This document shows, piece by piece, positions 37,256 to 48,189 of a stretch of DNA of 64,000 nt (within the stretch, counting starts at the first letter, position 1; every line of letters begins with the position of its first letter). Below the pieces are notes generated by a model, which was not told where the DNA came from, did no database searches, and saw nothing but the letters and a program-made list of their open reading frames with translations. The DNA comes from Datnioides undecimradiatus (Eukaryota > Chordata > Actinopteri > Lobotiformes > Datnioididae). The position numbers were made by a program, and so were the translations under genes. The stretch is from the NCBI GenBank assembly GCA_008933995.1, contig WARS01000010.1:6489001-6553000 (forward strand). The letters run 5' to 3'.

Positions 37256-39350
37256 CTAGTCTACAAGGTCTTTATCATAATTGAGCAGGTCACATGTCAG
37301 AAAGAGGTCAGAGCGTCCGCTGTCTATCAGCACCCTGTTTAGCTGGCTGCTTGTCGTGTTGATGTCTGTGGCTTCATCCAGTGGCCAGTCCAAGAGCTGA
37401 GCACTGGAGGGCAGGTCAGGAAGGCCTGGTTGGTAGTCCTCCAGGGGGTTGGGGTACAGTAGGTGACGGAGGGAGGGGATTCTTACAGCCATTCTCACCA
37501 GGTCTATGAGGGCAGCCATGGAGAGTGGATTCAGGGCCAAAGCTAAGCTCTTGAGGACCCTGCAGTCTCCCAGTGAAGGGAGCATAAGTCCCAGAAGGCC
37601 GTCTGTCAAGCCACAGCCACTTAGAGAGAGGTGCTGCAGGCTACTGGAAGCCTGGCAGATGAGGCGGCGAATGGAGGGCAGGCTGCTTTCATCCAAACGG
37701 TTCTCACTCAGATCCAGCTGCTGCAGTGTGGAAGCATGGTGGCTGCAGGAAAGATAGGCAAGGTCAGCTGGGCTCAGGCTCAAATATGGCAACTCCAGTA
37801 TCTCAAGAGGCCGAGGCAGTGAGCTGTAACGAAAGAAGAAAGGACAGAGCATTTCAATGTTTATCACCCAACTCAATTATTCACTAGTAATTTCTGATTA
37901 ATATGATTAATCTGATTGTTTGAGGGGCTCTCCTTCAGTGAATTTGAATGCATAATTCAAATCATGACTATTACTTTAAAATAGGTAAAAAGTACAATTT
38001 CAGGTTGAGATTCTAGAGGTTAGAGCTGTATAAATACTAATATTTTTTAAAAATATGACATTATACTTTGTATTAGGCTGGAGGTGAAATTACAAGGCTA
38101 TATTCATGTATAATCAGGCCATACCTAAGCAGCACACGAAGCTGTCCTGGCAGGCGAAGTGCAGTGAGGCTGAGGCGTCGCAGCTCTTGAAGCTTTGCCA
38201 AACCCAGAGACAAGTTCCTTAGGGCCTCGTCCTGGCCAGGGTGGTCTCTGCGAAAATCCAAGTTACAGTAGTGAAGCCGAAGAGATCTCAGTGAAGGGAA
38301 GATGGAGAGCAGAGGCAGCAGCTCAGCCAAGCCAGCCACGCCAAGGCTGCTGTAGCGAATGTCAATGCCCAGAAGACACTGGCGAGGCAGGAGGTCTAGC
38401 AGGGTCCTGATGCTGGACACTGAAATCTCTTCCACGCGCAGGTATCTGCACTGAAGCTTTAGGGGTCCCAATGTGCTCAGAGCCACACGAACACGCTCCC
38501 AAGACCGAGCATTCACAAACAGATCAGCTCTCACATGCACCAAAACATCACTACTTACATCGTTTTCTTCTGTCTCCTTTTTACTGCCTCCTAAACCTGT
38601 CACAGCAGGCTGTCTTTTCCTCTCTATCTCCATCCTCCTCCTGACACCTTTAATCAGCTCCTCTTCACCAATATTTCCACATGATCCTATTCTCTCTCTG
38701 TCTTTCTCCCCAGGCTCCTTATTATCTGTGCTTGTCTCGTCCCCATTTGGTTCCTTTCCCTTCTTCCACTGTCCCCTCTCTCTTTTCACATCATTTTCTC
38801 TCTCCAGAGCCAAGAACCTTTTCCTCTCCCGCTCTCCTTCTCTCCTCTGTGCCCTCTGAGCTCCCGCTCTGGCCTGAACAGCCATAGTGCATAGAGTCAC
38901 AGTTAGAGACCAGCCTCCCATGGAGTCTTCCACCCCTCCTTCATCTGCTTGCAGTCCACAGAGGTCCAGTATTTGAAGTGCACACCTAAAATTTTTTTAA
39001 AAGTTTTACTTACAGAAGCATAGATAAATGAGGTTACAAATTATGTTATCAGAATGACAAACTACTTCTTGCCTTTGGTCCGACAGTCCTCTGACAACTG
39101 CAAGTAGTAGAGCCTGGACGCAGAGTCGATTTGGCGCAGTTTGTCCCCGCTCCCTCCGCCCACCGACCCGCAGCGTGCGTTCAGGCCACCTCTGCACCAG
39201 CTCACCCACCGCCAGCGGTCTGCAGCTGCTGAAGGCGGCCTCCAGCAGCGGTCTGTACAGCTCCCTGGGTACCCACCTCAGCCAGCAGGGTGACGAGCTG
39301 TGGTCACTTACGACCTCCTTTGCACAAAGGCTCACCAAGGAAAGCACCAT
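37256..39350 (-). CDS. LRRC14: Leucine-rich repeat protein 14 family, complete, 3 exons
   Basis: PRAME-type LRR protein. Human LRRC14 is reported to act as a Cul2-elongin substrate receptor and to bind IKK to dampen NF-kB signalling. Exons on the minus strand: 39073-39350 (ATG at 39348-39350), 38125-38985, 37256-37823; 568 aa plus stop. Matching segments are the N-terminus (WVPRELYRPLLEAAF ... LVQRWPERTL), ALQILDLCGL, the LRR core (RTLLDLLPRQCLLGIDIRYS, LQQLDLSENRLDESSLPSI, LQHLSLSGCGLTDG), then ALNPLSMAAL and the C-terminal YPNPLEDYQPGLPD. The last favours LRRC14 over its paralogue LRRC14B. The intron 38986-39072 needs a GC donor (AG|gcaaga) to keep frame. The protein is about 75 residues longer than the roughly 493-aa human form, because of an Arg/Glu/Lys-rich block near residues 130-220. 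It converges on WDR97. Confidence 0.85.
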
Positions 39351-41950
39351 ATCGGCAGGTGAGCTTTTAAAACACTAAAACATACAGCAGGAGAAATGAT
39401 GGTGCGTCTGAATCCTTTGCAAAAGAAGCAGACTTTACGCGTCTCAGCGTTAGCTAGCTGAAACTAGCTAAGATTAACTTTATGGCAGAAACTTGACGCG
39501 GTCTTGTAAACCCCCAAAAAACTTTATAACAACATACGATATCTGCTTGGATTAATATCTGTAATAAATTCTGCAGCGATGACTGAAGAGCTCTAGCAGG
39601 CGAAACATTAAACGTTGGCACATCTTGTAAGCTAACTCGACAAACTACAAACACTGAGGAAGCTGCTGCTGGAGCAGGAGTGTTTACAATTTACACAGAC
39701 GCATTCCAATGACGTGGCACGTAAAGGCGAAACGTCACGCCTACAAATTAAAGCATGGATCTGGCCTTGTGCACTTTTTTGTTTGTTTTTGTGCCATATT
39801 ATTCTTCATTTGGGTCAGTTATTGTGTAGTAAAGCTTTATTTTGTACTTTTAGCGTCACCCAGTTGTATTTAATACGTTCTAGGGTTTACAATGCTGAAC
39901 ACCAGGTTGTGTATCCCCCAAATGAGGCATCTATTTAAGGAGATGAGTGAGGAAATGCATCTGACTTATGTAAAACTAGAACATACGGTTCATCTTTAGA
40001 CTATCAAACATGCTGATGAAGCACTGTCAATGCTGCCAGTTTTATCCCTCAACCCCTAACCTTTAATAGGCTTCAGCCTGAATATACATATAAACAACTG
40101 GACTCTGCAGGGACATGTGTCAGCTCTTTGTATTCTGCCATACAGATTGAGATTCTTTACTGAAGTACAAGAAAAAATGTTACTGTCAAAAAATACTTAA
40201 AGTAAGAGTCAATATGTAAATTAATGTAAAATATAGGTGGGAGCAACAGCAAAAGCACTTACAAAGTAATGAGTGAGTGGCATATTATAATATACTATTT
40301 TACTGGATTAATATCACAAATGATTTCATGTGCAAATAGTGTTTTAGTTAATGTTGTACATTATGTGCTTTGTGGATTTTAAGGTTTGCAGAAATGTGTG
40401 AAAACTGAAACGTGGTTTGCTGGGTCATGTCCGAAAGAGGTTTGGAATGAGCCACTGTGTGGTTCTTCTGCTGGAACCAAAGAAGCATCTTTACTTTATA
40501 AATGTCTTTACAATCAAACTAAGTAATGGATTCCGAATTACATTATCAGATTATTTCACTCATCTGAACCTTGTTTTATGGAGTAAGCAGAGAAGATTCA
40601 ATTCAGTGTCACTCTATCAGACATCAAGACAATAATATTATTATGATAATTATGATTATTGTTATAAATCTTTATTAAGGACACAGTTATTAAGATCCAT
40701 AGCTCCCATAGCATAACATATTGTTTGTGCAACTGCATATTTGTGTGTTTGTGCATGTGTCTGTAAATATATACTGCACATGGACACTAACTAATTCATG
40801 TCTGGTCATCAGTATTGCTCCTCCACCTGTTCAGAGGGCAACACAGCACATACTACCACTGTCCATACAGTAATGGATAAATACAGACAAGTAAACATAC
40901 AGTTTGTGCAAGTTCAGATCATTGTGATAACTGATTCAATAAGACTTAAGAACACATGAGACTGTGGTTAATGAAATTACATTTCGTTTTCACTTAACTA
41001 TAGAATACACCTAAAATATGAATGTTTAAATTGTGTTATTGTGTTATAGGTGAAGGAGTATTGATACTGAATGCATTACCCAGGTGGAATAAAGTAAAAG
41101 TAAAACCAAAAACATTAACCAAGAAATAAGGGGAAGAACCATACTATGTTTCATCACAAACACAAAATGCTATTAGTGGTCACGATACTGCAGCTGAAAT
41201 GATCCTAAATAAATGAAACAGTAGATGGCACTAAAGGCTCATGCAACCTGACTGTGAAGGGGACCGTGTCTGTGATCATGTAATTTACATTGCTGTTGGC
41301 AGGCGTTGAACAATAAGTGAGCCTTCTCATAAGGTCCCATCATACCAGCCTGTTGACAATGTAAAGACTTGTAACAGCTCCTTCCCAGTGCTGTTAATGA
41401 CAGTGTCATAAAACTGTCTTCTTGACTACTAGTGACTTTAGACAGTGTACCAGTCCAGGCATTAAATCATCTCAGGTTAGTACATTTCCATGCTGCTGAT
41501 AATGGTATATCTCTGACTCAAGGCAGAGAAATACAAGGTATATCATCAAAGAGGTAAAGTGATCCATAAGGGATCCTCCTGAGTCTCTGTCTTGAAAAAT
41601 AGTATATCATTTCTGGGAAAGGGTAATAATCTCTCTGTTTGGAGGGCAACTGCCAGGTACATCATCGCTACACCATGTTTCTGATAGAATTATGATATTA
41701 CAAATATTTATACTACTTAGAAAAGCAGAGGTTTTTTCTTCAGACCAAAGACTGAAGAGCAGAGACCTTAGATATTCCGGCAGCTTGTTTTAAATGAACT
41801 CACTGAATTATCAAATGGAAACAAAATAAAAGAAACACAGAAACAACTTTTATTAGGATGACCTCGCTGGCTAATTGAGTGAAATGTATACATGTGTGCT
41901 GGAGGGGCTCTGTGGGTGTTGGGTGCAGCTGGCCGTGGGTGGAGACAGTG
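39351..41950. other. LRRC14 upstream region and gene-poor DNA
   Basis: The LRRC14 promoter should lie within the first few hundred bases. A TGACGTGGCACGT block (CRE / E-box-like) occurs near 39712, and a small inverted repeat (ttagctag / ctagctaa) spans 39450-39471. Beyond about 39800 I see no gene or recognisable element. Confidence 0.5.
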
Positions 41951-41989
41951 AGATGACAAAGGTTGGGCTGTGATGTGAGGTCTTACAGT

Positions 41990-42431
41990 TGCCTGCTGTG
42001 GTGGTGAAGCTGGGGCTTCTTTCGATGGTGACATCTCTTAGAATTTTGGCAAACACTCTCACTGCATCTCTGTGGAGGTGCAGCCCATCTTACAAGTGCA
42101 GGTGACAAAAGTGGTGAGGTGTGCCAGGTGGAAGTTGAGGAGACGTGATCTCCATGTTAATTTCATGCATGACATGAGGTGGGATATTTGTATGGGCCAG
42201 GAACTCACAGAAACCTCCCAGGTTTTTGATTTATGCCTTAGCTGTAATTGATGCTTTGTTTGTGCCTGTAATCACGTCTTTATTTGGAGAGCCTGAAGGA
42301 CTAATTTCACAGAGGGCATAGGTAAACATTACTGTAATACACCCATCGGTCTCACACACATATATACCCACAGCAGACACACACAAATACAACTTAGACA
42401 CACACAAATACGACATAAATACAGTAAACAT
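41990..42431 (-). pseudogene. Decayed SGNH/GDSL-hydrolase-like fragment
   Basis: On the minus strand 42030-42089 encodes DGLHLHRDAVRVFAKILRDV. This matches the conserved C-terminal block of SGNH/GDSL hydrolases (Asp-Gly-x-His catalytic dyad, then a helix). Immediately upstream in the same frame is a TAA stop, and further upstream the frame reads SPSGSPNKDVITGTNKASI before another stop near 42231. It is therefore not a working gene. Such esterase-like domains occur in retrotransposon ORF1s and in fish orphan genes. Assignment rests on a short motif. Confidence 0.35.
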
Positions 42432-42696
42432 GCTTTTACTTAATTTATTAGTGCAATCTCTTCAAATGGCCTGCAAGGATCCTTCCATTTCATTATTCTG
42501 CCTTTGATATTGAAGCAGTTTAATACCACTTCAATCATCATATTATAGCACCATATGAAGCAGGGGGCAGAGTCATTCTGTTTTAATGACGTTAGGGTCT
42601 CTGCTGTGTGTATTACCTTGGCTTTGCTTCAGTTCAGTATCTATTGTTGTTGAAATACCACAGTTTAAAAAAATGAACAGATACCAAGAGGATGCA

Positions 42697-42775
42697 GGAA
42701 ACTACCAACCCATTAGATTAATTTACTTAAAGAAAAGATAATTGAAAACATATTCATCAGAGATAGAAATCAGAG
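42697..42775 (+). mobile_element. Possible fragment of a non-LTR retrotransposon reverse transcriptase
   Basis: NYQPIRLIYLK, followed after a +1 shift by KIIENIF, resembles the N-Y-R-P-I-S-L ... K-x-x-E-K-I block of LINE reverse transcriptases. It is short and frame-shifted, so the call is weak. No flanking RT motifs were found. Confidence 0.25.
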
Positions 42776-42779
42776 AGAT

Positions 42780-45700
42780 AGAAATATATCTTCACATGTT
42801 GTCAAATAAAGGGAAAAAACCTTTGCCCACACTATGTGAAGATGCAAAGTTAGCATCATGCACATGTAAAAGATAAATACAGCGGCCTTTGAAGTCTTAA
42901 ATTAACTAAATTGTGAAACTGTGAAAAACTACTGGATAACAACGTCAGTGATTTAGAAAACCAGAAAAAGATGAGATAGCACAAATAAGTACCGCGGAAT
43001 TGTTAAAGTGAATTAGCCAGCAGCCAACAGAAACAAGAAAAATGTCAACACAGTCAAAACATATGCAAAGAGTAGCTACACGAGAGTAAAAGTAAAAAGA
43101 GAATACACAAGCAGGGTAGCATACAGCGTGCTAAACAGTAAATTAACAGTTATTTAGAATTTATTTTTATACTTGTTTTGGTTTTTAGCCCTTTGACTGC
43201 CAGTCAAATTTCCCATCTGGCATAATAAAATGACTGGTTACAGCTGGTATAGCTTTGCTACTAGCCCCAGTGTGAGCCTTTCATGTAACAGCTCCACTGT
43301 AGTGACCGTGGTAAGCATCAGTTCCTCTGAAACATAAATGCCTGGTGACACGAGTTGTATGGTATCAGACTAATGGTTCACATTTGGCATAAAAAAGCAA
43401 TACTGTCAGGCTCATTCTACGACACTGACAATGCTTTAGCAGTGTAGCTTTTAGAGATGGCGAAGTCGGTCTGTTGCCCACTTCACCAGTTTGGTCCACA
43501 CTAAAATCCCATCTCAACAGCCACTGAATGGTGAAAATGACAGCCATGTCATGATGTCTTTTTACCTGTGAAGGAATCTCACTATAGATATAGATATCTA
43601 TGTTGCACAGAGGATTAAAAAATTATATGGATTTCATTTACAGTACTCTTATGAACATGGTGACGTAGTGTGGAGAACTTTTAAAAGTGCCCATGTATAA
43701 AATATGGCCCCCCTTTTCACATCAGACATTCTGACTTGTCATAGTAGGAATGACTCAGCTGTGACTAATAATATAATAAATAACATAATAACTATAATTG
43801 CTCCGTTGTCCCAGTGAACCATGACAGTGTTACAGTGAGGCAGCATACACAATAGCACTACCCTGACACTGAAGCAGTAAAAAGAAATTTCACTTTAATT
43901 TGCTATATGTCAAAGTGTCTGCAGTGAAAAATGCTTGTTCTTTCTCATCCAGTCACACTGCCACATGTAGTTTCACTACACTTTTTTAATGCGGAATCTA
44001 CTTTTATTTGAATCGTGTTATGTACGTATGCTTTGTTATTCACAAGCATATCCTGTTAAATAGCCAGCTTACTAAACAAGATGAGCTTTTGGATGGCTCT
44101 CTCCTTATTGGGCCAATCTGTCAGAGTTAAACATGTTTGAATCGAGACCAAACCGATTTGTTGTACTAAAATTGGTGAAATAAACACCATTAGCTCAACA
44201 GGCTGGCAGATTGGAAGCCTCGGGCACTTGTACAACACAACAGAGAGGGGAGAAAACATCTTTTCTGATTGCCTGCCTGCATGTAGTCAAACAATGCCTT
44301 CAAGAAATATGTAGGCAAGATTAGAGCCTTTTAAAAGCATTCAGGACACTACAAATGAACATTTTATATAATATATCTTATACATGGTGTACACATGAAC
44401 AGTTATACTTCTGCAGCCCTGACTGACTCTTACCTGTAATTTATCAATAACAATGCAGCTGTATGCCTCCAGAGAGATATGATGGGCTGGTAACTTTCTG
44501 CTCCCTGTGGCCTCTTCCTCACAGCTCAGCATTTCTCATCATGCCCAGTCTTTTGTACTGGTGGTGTTTTGATCCTTGCAGCTAATCTGGTCTAATTTAA
44601 TTTGAGATGCCATTCTTCCTGCAGTCTTTCAATCCTTAAATACAAATGTCCACATTTAGGGATCCAGCATCTTCCTCATTCCCCTTTCCCGAATAGTCAG
44701 AATAGAGTGATTTATTCTTATTAATCCAGATGTCCACTTGACCACTATTCTTGGCCCTGAGATAATTACAGTGGCTCGGTCACTGATTAATTCACAGAAA
44801 AATTCGATTTCTGAGATGTGTTGTGGAGCCACAACTCTCATGATATTTCTGCTGTCATGTGTCAGTTTAAGCTTGTCTTCTTATGCATTCTGCAGCCTCA
44901 TTTGCATTTTACAAGAATGCTTCATCGCTGAGCCTTGACCTCCCCAACCTCCCTAAGCTTCCATCACTTCCATACTTCTATATGTACCATGTTCGTGTCA
45001 GTCGGCTATACATGATCTTTTCCCTCAAGCCTCTCAGTATGACACAGTTCACACAGTTCAGTTCATCTGGAGATGTTATAGATGTTTATTTTTCAGCAGC
45101 AGACCAAATTGCAACGTAATTAGTGGTGTGTAATATTTCACATGCAGTCTAGGAAAAATCCCAGAGATTCCCACTTTGTGCTGGGAAATAGCAGTGCTAA
45201 TGGCGCTGGAGAGCAAATGTTTTGTTCCCAACTGTATCATACTCGTGAAATTAATACTGGCTAAGCTTTAATGTTTGTTATTCATTTCTTTTATTTAAAA
45301 GCAAGTACTGAATACAAAATGCATGTTAAATTTCATATTACCTCCTATAAGCTATCTTCACTTTGTTGTAAATGTCAAGGTACAAATAATGTGGAAAATA
45401 GCACTAAATGTCACTTTCTTCTGTTTTTATATTTGTTTTTTGGAGGCAAAGGAAAAGATGCAAGTAAAAATAGTTCTCCACTTTTTTCCTCTTTTACGAA
45501 ACTAAAACTCATGCAGGGCACATTGTAAATCTTCAAACTTTACCTCACATCTTATGCTGGCACTTAAACTGTTATGTTGCATTGGTGATGCCCTCTTGAT
45601 ACCAAAATTTTTAGTCTCTGTGGTTATTACTCCCTCTAGTGGCTGTAGGTAGGCTAACAGTATATAAAAACTGAAAAACTAAAGTAAGTCTTTTCTTTAA

Positions 45701-47500
45701 AGGTAACTGTTTCTCAATTTTGAAACACTGAGGTAATAAAACAGTAAAACATCTTCATTATGCCAACAGGTTTATCTGTATTCAGCTGCAAAATCCCTCC
45801 AAACCATATTCACTTACCTTGCAAATTGTGGGAAATTTGACACATATATTAGCCGTTGTCTGGCACCACTTGGATGGATGAGGTTGAAATGGCAACATGT
45901 GTGAGCTGATCTGGTCTGGCAATAGACTGTGGACTTGGTGTGATACAGGAAACTTGGCAAAACAGTCTGGCACAGAGTTTGGACAACCCAGAATAATAAG
46001 CTGATTCATGTGTCTGACTTTGAAATGAAAAGGGAAAACTTTAAATAGCTTTCTGTACACTCTGTCATATTTTTTATGATGAGCACAGCATTTCTTCTTT
46101 TTATCGATGTAACCATGTCTTAAAAATACAAAATTTATAATTTCTCAACATCAAGTTAGGACTGTCTATGTGTTACAACTTAGGAAGTTGTGCCCTTGAA
46201 ATGATCCAGTAAGCAAAGTGATATATTGACTCGAACAAGTTAAAAGCAGCTTCTCTTGGTGGGTCACATTGAGGGCATTGGGGAGAGGAAGCAAAGTCTC
46301 TGCCAGCAACTGTCAGAAACTCTTGTCCCCATGAACTTCACAAACAGCAGGGATTGTCCTACCAAATGTCCTACACCTTTTGAACTCTTTACCCACCTCA
46401 GACTTTTTCTGGCTGTGTGGAGTGCATCACCCAAATCATTCAAGCCAGTGGAGCAAAGACAAATGTGATGGTCCTGAGACATTTTGACATACTGTGTTCT
46501 GGGTGAGGCGTGTTACAGTCTATATGGGTTTTTTTTAACTAGTTGTTTTTAAAAACACAAGTAGCTTAATACACAATTGTAGCAATAAAAATACTGTTGT
46601 GGTATGCTACAGTCTACACTGAATCACTCAAGGTTAAACCAACAAAACAGACATGCACCAAATAAAAATAACAGTCATAATAACATGTGTTACAGAACGA
46701 AAAAATATAAGTTACATATTATGTAAAAACAAACAAAATCAAGTCAAAATATAGACATGTGAACTTGGTTGACTGAGAGGTCCGGACTTCTGAGGCTTTG
46801 TGTCCCTTTTGTTTTATGTCATTTTCCATTTTACTTCCTTGATTTCCTCATTTCTGTACTGTCAAATCTCTCCTAATGCATTAGAGGGCAAGTGCATAAA
46901 ATGCTAAAACATTCCAGTGACAACAAAAGCATTTTAATATTGATTTTGAAAACTTGCAACAGTTTAATAAAGCTCATCTTAAGACCAGGAAGTCTGGTTC
47001 AAATTTAAGATGCAGCAGCAGCAGCAATAATACAGTCACATTTAGTTATCAGCTGTGACCTCAGATGTCCCTGCTCTGAGAACTGGAGGCCTCTCCCACT
47101 GGTGAGAGGTGATATATCTTGTAAACACACAAAGGCCCACCTGACCATGTGTTGCAAATGCTTTGTAAAAAGGTACAGGGAGGCAGTGATGTGTCACATG
47201 TGATCTATATGTTGTTTTCTTTTTTGTGACATGGTTGAGATTGTCAACATGTTTTACCTGAGGAAGAGACTTAATGGTTGCAATATTTCTTAGTTAATCG
47301 GCTGCAGCTTAAAGTTTAGACTGAAAATTTGTTTCTTTTTACAGCCAGTTTAACATTCTGTTCAATATGGCTAATTGGGTTTAGGTAATTGTGCAAAACA
47401 CTATCTGAGCAAAGAAAAATTTGTTTTGTTATAATTAAATTGCAGAAAATTTTGAGAAATGTTTTCCTTGTTTTAAAAGGCCTCAATTAAAACAGCAGAA
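42780..47500. other. Gene-free AT-rich stretch
   Basis: Both strands were read. No exon pair with matching splice phases, no RNA gene and no recognisable repeat were found. The ORFs present are short and of low-complexity or random composition. Confidence 0.55.
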
Positions 47501-47520
47501 GGGTTTCACAATAAACCACA

Positions 47521-47588
47521 TTGTCGAAAAGGAGCATGAACTCAGACAAGAGGACTGGACTGAGGATTGACCCCTGGGGCACACCACA
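47521..47588 (-). mobile_element. Non-LTR (LINE) reverse transcriptase remnant
   Basis: The minus strand reads CGVPQGSILSPVLLSEFMLL. This is the thumb-proximal VPQGS-x-LGP-LLF motif that precedes the catalytic YADD box in L2/CR1/Rex-type reverse transcriptases. The Gly of LGP is Ser, and the conserved context is lost on both sides within about 30 codons, so this is a dead fragment. No 3' tail or target duplication was identified. Confidence 0.5.
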
Positions 47589-47599
47589 CATTTATCTTG

Positions 47600-48115
47600 A
47601 AGACATGAAGAAAACTCATGAGGACATAAGCATTTTGTTGTTTCTGCCACCCTCAGTAATCCCAGTCCTTTAGTTGGAGACAGAGCAGGAGTTATTTAAA
47701 ATTATTTTTCTAAAATCTTTTAAGAATATGTGTCTTCTGTGCTGGAGAGCAGTTCAACTAAGATGACACTTTTTCAAAATGATTACAGGAAGTCCAGTGC
47801 CGCTCATGTGATGGACAGGAGTTCAACACAGCAACGGTGAACTATCATCCATTACCTGTCAACCTAAATAGCAGACATGGTTTGTTGCCTCAGCCTTGAC
47901 ATTTGCTCTATTATGACAGCATTTATAATTTCATATCTGTATTGCTGTTCATGTATAGAAGCCATCCTACATGCAGGATTGGTTGTTGCACAAATGGCTC
48001 ATGTTGAGCAGGATACAGGCAGGTACATGTTGACCTACATATATATATATGACCACTCAATGCCTCTCTCTCCCTGGCAAATGCTTCATGAATTCATGCC
48101 CTGAAACCAGCTAAT

Positions 48116-48189
<74 letters not shown>

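Noticed and set aside
38073-38124. Extension of LRRC14 exon 2 past 38125
   Set aside because: A consensus donor gtatgg at 38124 joins in phase to the acceptor before 37823 and restores the LRR (VLLSSLPRPLEILELPYL). The extension has no family similarity.
39006-39072. Read-through of LRRC14 exon 1 (VVCHSDNIICNLIYLCFCK)
   Set aside because: A donor at gtaagt (39014) would leave an intron of under 30 nt, and the residues do not match the family. The GC donor at 39072 keeps the frame and the homology.
46256-46482. Overlapping 70- and 72-codon frames on both strands
   Set aside because: No recognisable motif, no splice context, and located in repeat-like desert sequence. Possibly an old transposon, but not supportable by eye.
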